64,000 bases of DNA from Aequorivita sp. H23M31. GTDB taxonomy: Bacteria > Bacteroidota > Bacteroidia > Flavobacteriales > Flavobacteriaceae. Both the position numbers and the translations under genes were made by a program. Positions 56,101 through 64,000 of the stretch are shown piece after piece; within the stretch, counting starts at the first letter, position 1; each line of letters starts with the position of its first letter. The notes below the pieces were generated by a model. It was not told the DNA's origin and did no database searches. It saw nothing but the letters and a program-made list of their open reading frames with translations. The DNA is taken from contig NZ_CP034951.1 of assembly GCF_004022485.1 (NCBI RefSeq), positions 2,046,001 through 2,110,000 of the forward strand, read 5' to 3'.

Positions 56101-56967
56101 ATGGTGATATATACCACAAAGGAAACCTTAATAAAGGCCTTGTCTGAAAGGAGAAAAAAAAATGGCCAAAAAAATAAAATCAATAAAATTGGTTTTGTGC
56201 CAACCATGGGCGCGTTGCATCCCGGACACTTGTCTTTAGTGGAAAAAGCGTTGAAAGAAAATGATATTGTCGTGATCAGTATTTTTGTGAATCCTACTCA
56301 GTTCAACAATATTACAGACCTCGAAAAATATCCACGCAACACGGAAAAAGATCTTTCTCTTCTGAATGGTGTTAATGATGATTTGGTGGTCTATTTACCC
56401 CAGATCTCTGATATTTATGGCGATCACGCAGTTTCAATCCACTATGATTTTGAGGGCCTTGAAAATGAAATGGAGGGCAAACATAGGAAAGGACATTTTG
56501 ATGGAGTGGGGACGGTATTGACCAAATTCTTTGAAATTATAAATCCTGACAGGGCCTATTTTGGTGAAAAGGATTTTCAGCAACTTCAAATTGTAAGGAA
56601 ACTGGTACAAATTGAAAGCATTCCTGTTGAAATTATTGGATGCTCTATTATGAGAGAAGAAAATGGACTTGCAATGAGTTCGAGAAATGAACGACTAAGC
56701 CCTAAACAAAAGGAGGGTGCCACAATAATATTCAAAACCCTTAGTGAAGTGCGCGAAAAGTTTGACACACATTCCATTGAAGAATTGGAAAAACTTGTCG
56801 TGGAACGATTTTTGCGTGATCCGAATATTGAACTGGAATATTTCGAAATCGTTAACGAAAAAAATCTAAAACCTTTGAAACAAAAGAAGAACGACATAAA
56901 TTACAGAGCATTCATTGCCGCTTTTCTAGGCGATGTTAGATTAATCGATAATATGTCTCTAAATTAA
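56101..56967 (+). CDS. panC: Pantothenate synthetase
   Basis: A 288-residue enzyme joining pantoate and beta-alanine with ATP to make pantothenate for CoA. It has the HIGH-type PTMGALHPGHLSLVEKAL, SIFVNPTQFNNITDLEKYPR, FGEKDFQQLQIVRKLV and REENGLAMSSRNERLSPKQK (KMSKS-like). panD follows 12 bp downstream, making a two-step operon. A TAATTTCG -7-like box lies near 56073. Confidence 0.96.
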   Translation: MVIYTTKETLIKALSERRKKNGQKNKINKIGFVPTMGALHPGHLSLVEKALKENDIVVISIFVNPTQFNNITDLEKYPRNTEKDLSLLNGVNDDLVVYLPQISDIYGDHAVSIHYDFEGLENEMEGKHRKGHFDGVGTVLTKFFEIINPDRAYFGEKDFQQLQIVRKLVQIESIPVEIIGCSIMREENGLAMSSRNERLSPKQKEGATIIFKTLSEVREKFDTHSIEELEKLVVERFLRDPNIELEYFEIVNEKNLKPLKQKKNDINYRAFIAAFLGDVRLIDNMSLN

Positions 56968-56979
56968 TACCTTTGCCGC

Positions 56980-57330
56980 ATGCAAGTACACGTAGTAAAA
57001 TCTAAAATCCATAGGGTAAAAGTCACAGGTGCAGACCTAAATTATATAGGAAGCATTACTATTGATGAAGATTTGATGGATGCCGCCAATATAATTGAAG
57101 GTGAAAAAGTTCAAGTTGTAAACAACAACAACGGTGCGCGTTTGGAAACCTATGTTATTCCTGGACCTAGAAACAGCGGTGAGATCACCTTAAATGGTGC
57201 GGCTGCTCGACTTGTTGCACCAGGCGATGTACTTATCCTTATCTGTTATGCTATCATGGATTTTGAAGAGGCAAAATCCTTTAAACCCGCCCTGGTCTTT
57301 CCCGACGAAAACACCAACCTGCTTCACTGA
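56980..57330 (+). CDS. panD: Aspartate 1-decarboxylase
   Basis: A 116-residue pyruvoyl enzyme making beta-alanine from aspartate. Self-cleavage occurs between Gly24 and Ser25 in [20 protein letters not shown], and [40 protein letters not shown] follow. It supplies panC, its neighbour. Confidence 0.96.
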   Translation: MQVHVVKSKIHRVKVTGADLNYIGSITIDEDLMDAANIIEGEKVQVVNNNNGARLETYVIPGPRNSGEITLNGAAARLVAPGDVLILICYAIMDFEEAKSFKPALVFPDENTNLLH

Positions 57331-57341
57331 TTTGAACTGAT

Positions 57342-58313
57342 TTGAATCGACATCTCTCCAAATTTCTGCAAATCACTATTCCTTTAGGACTAGGGATTTT
57401 CTTAATTTGGTACATCTATCAATCCTTCACTCCTACTCAGCTTGAGCAGACCAAAAAATATTTCTCTGATGCAAATTATGGGTTTGTGGCCATTTCCGTG
57501 GTCTTGAGTATTCTTAGCCACATAATCCGCGCGCATAGGTGGAATTTAATGTTGGAGCCTTTAGGCTATAAGACAAAATTGGTCAATAATTTTATGGCCA
57601 TTTCAGTGGCGTATTTGATGAACATCTTTATCCCCAAGAGCGGGGAGGTTTCCAGAGCCATTGTTCTCGATAAATATGAAGACGTTCCGTTTCAAAAAGG
57701 TTTTGGTACAATCATTTCTGAAAGGATCGTGGATTTAATTTTTCTTTTAGTCTTCACAATTATTGCACTAATTATTCAATTTGATATTCTATACGAATTT
57801 GTTCTTGAACGAATACCAACCTATGCTCTCTATATTCTGTTACTGGGAATACTTGTGATCGGTATTCTAATTCCGGCATACATTGTTTTCTCTCAATCTA
57901 ATATTAATAGAAAGCTCAAAGACTTTATTATTGGATTAAAAGAAGGTATTTTCAGTATTTTAACAATGCGCCGCAAGGCTTCGTTCTTTGCACAATCCCT
58001 AATTATTTGGTCTCTTTACTTACTTTCTTTTTATACTGCCCTACAATCTTTACCCGAAACTTCCGTTATCCCCATTGGTACAGCTATTATTGCATTCGTA
58101 GTGGGCAGTTTCACCATCGCTTTCACAAATAGTGGTTTTGGAACTTATCCCGCTGCAATGGCTGGTATATTGACGATTTTTGGAATAGTCAAAACCGCTG
58201 GGGTTGCTTTTGGATGGATTGTATGGGTCTCAAATATCTCCTCCATTATCCTTTTTGGCATAATATCCCTAGTGCTCTTACCTGTATATAATAAGCCCAC
58301 AAATAGGACCTAG
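57342..58313 (+). CDS. Lysylphosphatidylglycerol synthetase-type (UPF0104) membrane protein
   Basis: A 323-residue integral membrane protein started by TTG. It has about eight helices and the UPF0104 words SHIIRAHRWNLMLEPLGYKT, NIFIPKSGEVSRAIVLDKYE, FGTIISERIVDLIFLLVFTI, VGSFTIAFTNSGFGTYPAAM. This family includes flippase domains of MprF and many orphan forms. It starts 11 bp after panD. Confidence 0.88.
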   Translation: MNRHLSKFLQITIPLGLGIFLIWYIYQSFTPTQLEQTKKYFSDANYGFVAISVVLSILSHIIRAHRWNLMLEPLGYKTKLVNNFMAISVAYLMNIFIPKSGEVSRAIVLDKYEDVPFQKGFGTIISERIVDLIFLLVFTIIALIIQFDILYEFVLERIPTYALYILLLGILVIGILIPAYIVFSQSNINRKLKDFIIGLKEGIFSILTMRRKASFFAQSLIIWSLYLLSFYTALQSLPETSVIPIGTAIIAFVVGSFTIAFTNSGFGTYPAAMAGILTIFGIVKTAGVAFGWIVWVSNISSIILFGIISLVLLPVYNKPTNRT

Positions 58314-58385
58314 TGATTTATTTTTCATAAAATATTATGAAATAATAAATTTTACTATATTTAAACAATAAAAAGTCAACCGAAC

Positions 58386-59534
58386 ATGAAAAACATTATG
58401 TTATTCGGATTTATTTGTCTTATAAGTCAGATTTCCATTTCTCAGGTTATTTATGATCAAATTAAATCCGATAAGTTAGGTACAACCCGTAAATTAAAAA
58501 TTCAGCTCCCAAGAAATTATGAAACCAATAAAGATAAAACCTATCCAATAATTTTAGTACTGGATGCAGATTACCTTTTTGAACCAGTGGCAGGAATTGT
58601 AGATTACTCCAGTTATTGGGAAGATATGCCGGAAGCTATTGTAGTTGGTGTTATGCAAGGAAATAGCCGTTACGAAGACTGTTCCTATGACTCCAACACA
58701 TATTTCCCATCCGGACAAGGAGAAAATTTTTTCGAATTTCTTGGCCTGGAGCTTATGCCTTACATCGACAAAAAATATCGTACAGCTAAATTTATTGTAG
58801 GCATTGGTCATGATTTCACTGCCAATTTCCTAAATTATTACTTATTTAAAAGTCCCCCTTTATTGAACGGTTATATTGTTCTAAGTCCTGATCTGGCACC
58901 TCAAATGCAAGAGAGATTGGCGGAAAGAATTCCCACTATTCAGGAAAAAATATTTTATTATCTTGCAACTGGGAGCGACGATCTAAAGGGATTGCACACG
59001 GCTGCAGAAAGCTTAAACCTTAAACTTAAAGGTATAAAAAGCAATTCCTTCCATTATTCCTATGACAATTTTGAAGGAGCTACCCATTATTCTTTGGTCG
59101 CTAAAGCCATACCCTTTGCGCTGGATAAAATATTTTCTGTTTATAGACCGATTACCCAAGAAGAATTCGCAGATGTTCTACTAAAAGACGATACTCATAT
59201 TGTGGATTATTTGGAGAATAAATATGACGCCATAGAAAATCTTTTCGGCTTGACCGATAAAATACGAGTGTCAGATTTTCTGGCAACTGCCACGGCTGCA
59301 GAGAAAAGAAAAAAATGGGACGCCTTGAGAGAAATTGCAGAGTTGGCAAAAAAACAATATCCCAATAACGTTTTGGGTGATTATTTTCTTGGTCGTTATT
59401 ATGAGGCTACCGGCAATCCAAAAAAGGCCATGCGCAGTTACCAAAACGGATTTGACAAAGAGGATGTCGATTATATTACTGTCGATAAAATGCTGGACCG
59501 GGCCGCCGAGATTAAAAAAGATTTCGGCTATTAA
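58386..59534 (+). CDS. Esterase-D-like alpha/beta-hydrolase with a changed nucleophile site
   Basis: A 382-residue secreted protein. The signal peptide ends near ISISQ. The hydrolase region has LKIQLPRNYETNKDKTYPII, LVLDADYLFEPVAGIVDYSS, LMPYIDKKYRTAKFIVGIGH and SFHYSYDNFEGATHYSLVAK. In this family the nucleophile elbow is G-x-S-x-G; here it reads GHDFTANF, with Asp143 where Ser is expected. Residues about 300-375 add TPR-like helices (DALREIAELAKKQYPNNVLG, YEATGNPKKAMRSYQNGF). It may be an inactive or altered member. Confidence 0.8.
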   Translation: MKNIMLFGFICLISQISISQVIYDQIKSDKLGTTRKLKIQLPRNYETNKDKTYPIILVLDADYLFEPVAGIVDYSSYWEDMPEAIVVGVMQGNSRYEDCSYDSNTYFPSGQGENFFEFLGLELMPYIDKKYRTAKFIVGIGHDFTANFLNYYLFKSPPLLNGYIVLSPDLAPQMQERLAERIPTIQEKIFYYLATGSDDLKGLHTAAESLNLKLKGIKSNSFHYSYDNFEGATHYSLVAKAIPFALDKIFSVYRPITQEEFADVLLKDDTHIVDYLENKYDAIENLFGLTDKIRVSDFLATATAAEKRKKWDALREIAELAKKQYPNNVLGDYFLGRYYEATGNPKKAMRSYQNGFDKEDVDYITVDKMLDRAAEIKKDFGY

Positions 59535-59678
59535 CTTCAAAGTATTATAGATCCTCTTTCTCCATTATTTTCTTTACTTTTAATTCGCCTTGTTTTTTAA
59601 CTTCTTCCAACTATCTTGGGATTTTCGGTAAAGACAATAGAAAAAAAATTAAGAAGCGACTTCTTTCAAAAGAACATG

Positions 59679-59686
59679 TAATTTTG
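59679..59686 (+). promoter_or_regulatory. Candidate -7 box (TAATTTTG) of radA
   Basis: A TAnnTTTG match 29 bp before the TTG start of radA; a TTC-rich region lies where the -33 box should be. The rest of the 180-bp gap shows no hairpin of note. Confidence 0.5.
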
Positions 59687-59714
59687 CATTACAAAGATTC
59701 TTTAAACAGATCCA

Positions 59715-61079
59715 TTGGCTAAAACTAAAACTACCTTTTTCTGCCAAAACTGTGGCGCTCAATTTTCAAAATGGCAGGGTCAATGCAGCTCGTGTAAGGA
59801 ATGGAATACAATTGCAGAGGAAGTACTACAAAAGCCTGAAAAAGTAAGTTGGAAAACGCTGGATCCATCACCATCAAGCAGACGCATTTCAAAACCACAA
59901 AAGATATCGGAAATTTCTTCCCAAGCTGAAACACGGCTCAATACGCAAAATCATGAATTAAATAGAGTCCTGGGCGGTGGACTGGTACCTGGGTCATTAA
60001 CTCTTTTGGGCGGAGAGCCAGGAATTGGAAAAAGTACTTTAATGCTCCAGATAGCCCTTCAACTTCCTTATAAAACATTATATATTTCCGGTGAAGAAAG
60101 CGCACAGCAAATAAAAATGCGGGCGGAGCGAATTCAACCAATCTCTGAGAATTGTTACATTCTCACGGAAACTAAAACCCAAAATATTTTTCGAGTAATA
60201 GAAGAACTTGAACCTGATATTGTAGTGGTAGATTCTATACAGACTCTTCATACGGATTCTATCGAGAGTACTGCAGGAAGTATTTCACAAATAAGAGAAA
60301 CTGCTGCAGAGTTGATAAAATTTGCTAAGGAAACCGCTACTCCTGTCATCTTAATAGGGCATATTACCAAAGATGGGAATATAGCAGGTCCAAAAATTTT
60401 GGAGCATATGGTAGATACGGTTTTGCAGTTTGAAGGAGACCGAAACCATATATACCGAATTTTACGAGCCAATAAAAATAGATTTGGTAGCACCAATGAA
60501 CTTGGCATTTACGAGATGCAAGGAAGTGGGCTTCGTGAAGTTTCCAACCCCTCAGAAATTCTGATCTCAAAAAATGAGGAGGACTTAAGTGGCACGGCAA
60601 TATCAGCGACCTTGGAAGGAATGCGCCCGCTAATGATAGAAATCCAGGCACTGGTAAGTACAGCGGTTTACGGAACGCCCCAACGTAGTGCAACTGGCTA
60701 CAATGCCAAAAGACTCAATATGATATTAGCCGTATTAGAAAAACGTGCTGGTTTCAAATTAGGGGCAAAGGATGTGTTTTTAAATATTACCGGTGGAATA
60801 ACTGTGGACGATCCTGCAATCGATTTGGCAGTAGTAGCAGCGGTACTATCCTCAAATATAGATATCGCCATAGACAAACGGATGTGTTTTGCAGCGGAAG
60901 TGGGATTGGCCGGAGAAATAAGACCGGTTACCCGAGTTGATCAAAGAATCCTAGAGGCGGAAAAATTAGGATTTACTTCTATTATAATTTCCAAATATTG
61001 TAAAGTTCCCGGAACTTATGGAATAAACATTATAAAAGTAGCCAAAGTACATGATGTTGTACGTCATCTATTTGGATAA
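59715..61079 (+). CDS. radA: DNA repair protein RadA
   Basis: A 454-residue branch-migration helicase for recombination. A C4 zinc finger uses Cys10, Cys13, Cys24 and Cys27; Walker A is GEPGIGKST (100-108); the RadA motif is KNRFGSTNELGIYEM; a Lon-protease-like C domain carries VAAVLSSNIDIAIDKRMCFA. The start is TTG at 59715, which places the zinc finger at the usual distance from the N terminus. Confidence 0.96.
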   Translation: MAKTKTTFFCQNCGAQFSKWQGQCSSCKEWNTIAEEVLQKPEKVSWKTLDPSPSSRRISKPQKISEISSQAETRLNTQNHELNRVLGGGLVPGSLTLLGGEPGIGKSTLMLQIALQLPYKTLYISGEESAQQIKMRAERIQPISENCYILTETKTQNIFRVIEELEPDIVVVDSIQTLHTDSIESTAGSISQIRETAAELIKFAKETATPVILIGHITKDGNIAGPKILEHMVDTVLQFEGDRNHIYRILRANKNRFGSTNELGIYEMQGSGLREVSNPSEILISKNEEDLSGTAISATLEGMRPLMIEIQALVSTAVYGTPQRSATGYNAKRLNMILAVLEKRAGFKLGAKDVFLNITGGITVDDPAIDLAVVAAVLSSNIDIAIDKRMCFAAEVGLAGEIRPVTRVDQRILEAEKLGFTSIIISKYCKVPGTYGINIIKVAKVHDVVRHLFG

Positions 61080-62624
61080 TCAAGCATTCTTTTTAACACG
61101 TTCCAATCTATAGAAATCTTTTCTTCTATCTTTCAGGTTGCGTACTGCTCCAAATGTGTGTAATTCCCGAAGCAGGTCAATATCGACGTCTGCAACCAAA
61201 ATCATTTCAGTATTCGGCGTGGCTTCCGCTTTTATGCCATTATTCGGAAATGAAAAATCACAAGGTGTAAATACCGCCGACTGTGCATATTGAATGTCCA
61301 TATTATGCACCTTGGGAAGATTCCCAACACTTCCCGCAATGGCAACATAACATTCATTTTCCACAGCTCTTGCTTGAGCGCATAAGCGAACTCGTGAATA
61401 ACCATTTTGGGTATCGGTAAGAAATGGGACAAATAGTATATCCATTCCTTCATCAGAAAGTAGTCGAGAAAGTTCGGGGAACTCTACGTCATAACAAATA
61501 AGAACTCCAATCTTACCGCAATCGGTATTAAAAGTTTTCAGGGCATTTCCATTAAGCATACCCCATACTCTCTCTTCATCCGGGGTAACGTGAATTTTTT
61601 CAAACCGCTCCACACTTCCGTCCCGACGACAGAGGTAACCTACATTATACAGTTTGCCGCGTACAATTTCCGGCATACTTCCCGTAATGATATTTATATT
61701 ATATGAAATGGAAAGTTGGGACATGCGCTCTGTAATTTCTTTGGTATGCTGGGCGAGCTCACGAATAGCGTCTGCCTCACTCATATGGTTGTATTCGGCC
61801 ATAAGCGGGGCATTAAAAAATTCCGGAAACATGGCAAAATCACAGCGATAACCAGCGACACTATCTATAAAATATTCTGCTTGATGCATCAAATCCTCCA
61901 TTCCGGCATAGCTACGCATTTGCCATTGGATCAATCCAAGACGCACCACACTCTTTATTGCTGTAGGTTTAGGTTTTTTTACGGGTTTGGTATAATAAAT
62001 ATTATCCCATTCCATCAAAACCGCGAACTCCCCAGAGGCTCTATCTCCCTCCAAATAACCTTTCAGAACCCGAACAGGATGAAAATCATTTGAAATTTGA
62101 AAGTTAAGCACAGGATCATCAATCTGTTTGCGCTTTACCTTCTCTATATATTGTTTAGGAGAAAGCTTATCGGAATACAAATGGTAGTTTGGCATTCTTC
62201 CACCGAAAACGATGCTCTTTAGATTAAGATTCTCGCAAAGTTCTTTCCTATAATCATATAACCTTCGTCCGAGCCTTAACCCCCTAAAATCTGGTCGAAT
62301 GAAAACGTCTATTCCATAAAGTACATCACCCTCCGGGTCATGAACCTCGAAATTAGGATCTTCAGTTACATCCTTATAGGTATGTTTTTCCCCCAATTCA
62401 TCAAAGTCCACGATAATTGAAAGCGCACAACCGGCAATTTCGCCGTCTGCCATTATCAATACCTGCCCCTCTGGAAAAATCTCAATAAGATTCCCAATCT
62501 CGTTCATCTTCCAATAGCTATTCGGCATACCTCCATAAGACTGGATAGTGGCTTTTTTTAAAGCCTTATAGTCTTTTAGAGTCAAAAATTTGAGCTCTAT
62601 ATTTTCAATTTTCTTCGGATCCAT
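61080..62624 (-). CDS. GNAT-nitrilase fusion (carbon-nitrogen hydrolase)
   Basis: A 514-residue protein. Residues 1-210 are a GNAT acetyltransferase (GQVLIMADGEIAGCALSIIV, YGIDVFIRPDFRGLRLGRRL). Residues 225-500 are a carbon-nitrogen hydrolase with the Glu-Lys-Cys triad (MFPEFFNAP; FEKIHVTPDEE; GVLICYDVEFPE). The fusion is widespread in bacteria with an unsettled substrate. Adjacent polyamine-type genes suggest an amine-linked role, which is inference. Confidence 0.92.
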   Translation of the reverse strand: MDPKKIENIELKFLTLKDYKALKKATIQSYGGMPNSYWKMNEIGNLIEIFPEGQVLIMADGEIAGCALSIIVDFDELGEKHTYKDVTEDPNFEVHDPEGDVLYGIDVFIRPDFRGLRLGRRLYDYRKELCENLNLKSIVFGGRMPNYHLYSDKLSPKQYIEKVKRKQIDDPVLNFQISNDFHPVRVLKGYLEGDRASGEFAVLMEWDNIYYTKPVKKPKPTAIKSVVRLGLIQWQMRSYAGMEDLMHQAEYFIDSVAGYRCDFAMFPEFFNAPLMAEYNHMSEADAIRELAQHTKEITERMSQLSISYNINIITGSMPEIVRGKLYNVGYLCRRDGSVERFEKIHVTPDEERVWGMLNGNALKTFNTDCGKIGVLICYDVEFPELSRLLSDEGMDILFVPFLTDTQNGYSRVRLCAQARAVENECYVAIAGSVGNLPKVHNMDIQYAQSAVFTPCDFSFPNNGIKAEATPNTEMILVADVDIDLLRELHTFGAVRNLKDRRKDFYRLERVKKNA

Positions 62625-62643
62625 ATAATTTGGGAATCAATCT

Positions 62644-62886
62644 TTATTTGAAAATCCTTTTATCAAAAGGAAATTCTACAATTTCAATAATCTTAAGCTT
62701 GTTTGCCTCTGGATGTCTCAGGTTTACCAAATAATTACAATTACCCTTGACCAAAGTAGAGGGAATCTTTAATAGAGAACTTACTGCACTTTTGACAAAT
62801 AGATCCCCTACTAGTTGGGTACTTGTTACAGGAGGATTGACATTCCAGTTTTCATCCAACTTATCATCATCCAAAACTGTATTAAT
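62644..62886 (-). pseudogene. RES-domain toxin remnant (C-terminal half only)
   Basis: The reading frame gives VLDDDKLDENWNVNPPVTST, QLVGDLFVKSAVSSLLKIPS, TLVKGNCNYLVNLRHPEANK and LKIIEIVEFPFDKRIFK, the C-terminal half of RES toxins (NAD-degrading, partner of Xre-type antitoxins). The N-terminal half and the antitoxin are missing. The frame is closed by a TAG at 62887-62889, just after the neighbouring gene. It is not expected to work. Confidence 0.8.
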
Positions 62887-62894
62887 CTAAAATT

Positions 62895-63872
62895 CTACAT
62901 ATCAAGCAAATAGGCGAATATTAATGGTGCAACAATTGTGGCGTCACTTTCTATAATAAATTTTGGAGTATCTATATCCAATTTTCCCCAGGTAATTTTT
63001 TCATTTGGCACTGCTCCAGAATAACTACCAAAACTGGTTGTTGAATCGCTAATTTGGCAGAAATAGCTCCAAAACGGAGTATCCGTGCGCTCAAGATCCT
63101 GATAAAGCATAGGCACAACGCAGATTGGGAAATCTCCCGAAATACCACCACCTATTTGGAAGAATCCAATTCCATTTTTCGAATTTTCTGTATACCAATC
63201 CGCAAGGAATGTCATATATTCAATACCACTTTTCATTGTGGAGGCTTTTAATTCTCCCTTAACTACGTAGCTGGCAAAAATATTGCCCATGGTACTATCT
63301 TCCCAACCCGGACAAATGATTGGAAGATTTTTTTCAGCCGCAGCATACATCCAGGAGTCCTTTAGATCAATTTCATAATGTTCCTCCATTACTCCGCTTA
63401 AAAGTAACTTGTACATATATTCATGCGGAAGATAACGCTCACCTTTTGCTTCAGCCTCCTTCCATATTTTTACGATATGCTTCTGTATTCTTCGGAAAGC
63501 TTCTTCCTCAGGAATACAAGTATCCGTAACGCGGTTTAAACCTTTTTCAAGCAAATCCCATTCATCCTGTGGAGTTAAATCCCTATAATGGGGTACACGT
63601 TTATAATGGGTATGGGCTACTAGATTCATAATATCTTCTTCCAAGTTCGCACCTGTACATGAAATTATTTGAACCTTATCCTGGCGGATCATTTCAGCGA
63701 AAATCTTACCGATTTCGGCAGTACTCATTGCACCCGCCATAGAAACCAGCATTTTGGAACCTTTTTGAAGTTGCGCCTCATATCCTTTTGCAGCATCGAC
63801 TAGTGCCGCAGAGTTGAAGTGTAAATAATATTTTTCAATAAATTGGGAGATTGCTCCTTTGTTAGTACTCAT
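62895..63872 (-). CDS. Deoxyhypusine synthase family protein
   Basis: A 325-residue NAD-binding protein: FNSAALVDAAKGYEAQLQKG, VSMAGAMSTAEIGKIFAEMI, ISCTGANLEEDIMNLVAHTH, PGWEDSTMGNIFASYVVKGE, FQIGGGISGDFPICVVPMLY. In eukaryotic DHS the catalytic Lys sits in GGGxPKH; here the site is GGGISGDF, so that Lys is absent. Bacteria lack eIF5A, so a polyamine substrate is likely. Its start overlaps the end of an upstream gene by 11 bp (63862-63872). Confidence 0.88.
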   Translation of the reverse strand: MSTNKGAISQFIEKYYLHFNSAALVDAAKGYEAQLQKGSKMLVSMAGAMSTAEIGKIFAEMIRQDKVQIISCTGANLEEDIMNLVAHTHYKRVPHYRDLTPQDEWDLLEKGLNRVTDTCIPEEEAFRRIQKHIVKIWKEAEAKGERYLPHEYMYKLLLSGVMEEHYEIDLKDSWMYAAAEKNLPIICPGWEDSTMGNIFASYVVKGELKASTMKSGIEYMTFLADWYTENSKNGIGFFQIGGGISGDFPICVVPMLYQDLERTDTPFWSYFCQISDSTTSFGSYSGAVPNEKITWGKLDIDTPKFIIESDATIVAPLIFAYLLDM

Positions 63873-64000
63873 CTTCTTCCGTATTAAATTTTGAATTTGC
63901 TTTTCTTCCTTCTAAGGTTGACGAGTTGAAATTGCTCTCATATTCATCCCCTTCCTCAGTACCCGCGAATTTATAGGTCAACATTTTATAATATAATTTT
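63862..64000 (-). CDS. C-terminal end of an upstream gene, possibly agmatinase
   Basis: An open frame enters from the window edge and ends at the TAA complement 63862-63864. The tail reads KLYYKMLTYKFAGTEEGDEY, ESNFNSSTLEGRKANSKFNT, EEDEY. It overlaps the deoxyhypusine-synthase-like gene by 11 bp, so they are co-translated. In flavobacteria the gene in this place is often agmatinase or arginine decarboxylase, and the short acidic tail cannot decide between them. Confidence 0.5.
   Translation of the reverse strand, partial: KLYYKMLTYKFAGTEEGDEYESNFNSSTLEGRKANSKFNTEEDEY

Overview
The window is a 64 kb piece of a Bacteroidota chromosome, almost certainly family Flavobacteriaceae. The DNA is AT-rich. 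Start regions lack strong Shine-Dalgarno sequences, and a few candidate promoters match the Bacteroidota TAnnTTTG -7 box. Family-typical proteins include DUF4270, DUF4301, DUF3098, DUF3127, a bacterial GGGP-synthase homologue, a T9SS-type C-terminal tail and a TonB-dependent receptor under a TPP riboswitch. Genus cannot be fixed from sequence alone. I saw no rRNA, tRNA or CRISPR array.

Layout. (1) 1-12.5 kb: the 3' half of an extracellular contractile injection system (eCIS) operon, all on +. It holds a probable partial upstream gene, a small conserved protein, a gp25-like baseplate protein, two baseplate-J-like proteins, a tail-protein-I-like protein, a 1156-aa DUF6519-type protein with a propeller-like region, and a carboxypeptidase-regulatory-like/coiled-coil protein. 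It is closed by two hairpins. (2) 12.5-18.8 kb, minus strand: a PLP enzyme, a zinc peptidase and leuS. The leuS reading frame carries a 426-bp DUF559 nuclease element inside its editing domain plus at least three further in-frame repeat insertions. (3) 19-26.4 kb, plus strand: the ftsX-DUF3098-uppP...truB block. It is interrupted by about 3 kb of accessory genes (two lipoproteins and two decaying MNT/HepT toxin-antitoxin copies) and followed by a TonB-like protein and tag. (4) 26.4-33.7 kb: mixed housekeeping genes (agmatine-deiminase-like with a frameshifted sorting tail, aat, DUF3127, flavin reductase, sensor kinase, HIT, greA, a Rieske-like lipoprotein). (5) 33.8-36.6 kb: a TPP-riboswitch-controlled TonB receptor, probably for thiamine, with a repeat-filled leader. 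(6) 36.7-40.5 kb: a hybrid histidine kinase and a sigma-54 response regulator, convergent. (7) 40.6-46.2 kb, minus strand: a PepSY-like protein, arfB, DUF4301, a kinase/PnuC-PnuT/thiamine-binding trio, a GGGPS homologue and a PPTase. (8) 46.3-51.7 kb: ahcY, vsr-like, two aminotransferases, a sulfotransferase-like protein and a lipoprotein pseudogene. (9) 51.7-64 kb: glmS-DUF4270-GT5-like on minus; panC-panD-flippase-like, an esterase-like protein and radA on plus; then nitrilase/GNAT, a RES toxin remnant, a deoxyhypusine-synthase-like gene and the tail of a probable polyamine gene on minus.

The most notable features are the in-frame mobile elements in leuS, which resemble Rickettsia palindromic elements in behaviour but also carry a nuclease. 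Next is the general invasion of short palindromic and tandem repeats, including one that fills the P3 arm of the TPP riboswitch and one that starts at the ahcY stop codon. The eCIS is a known class of machine, but its large DUF6519/propeller protein is little characterised.
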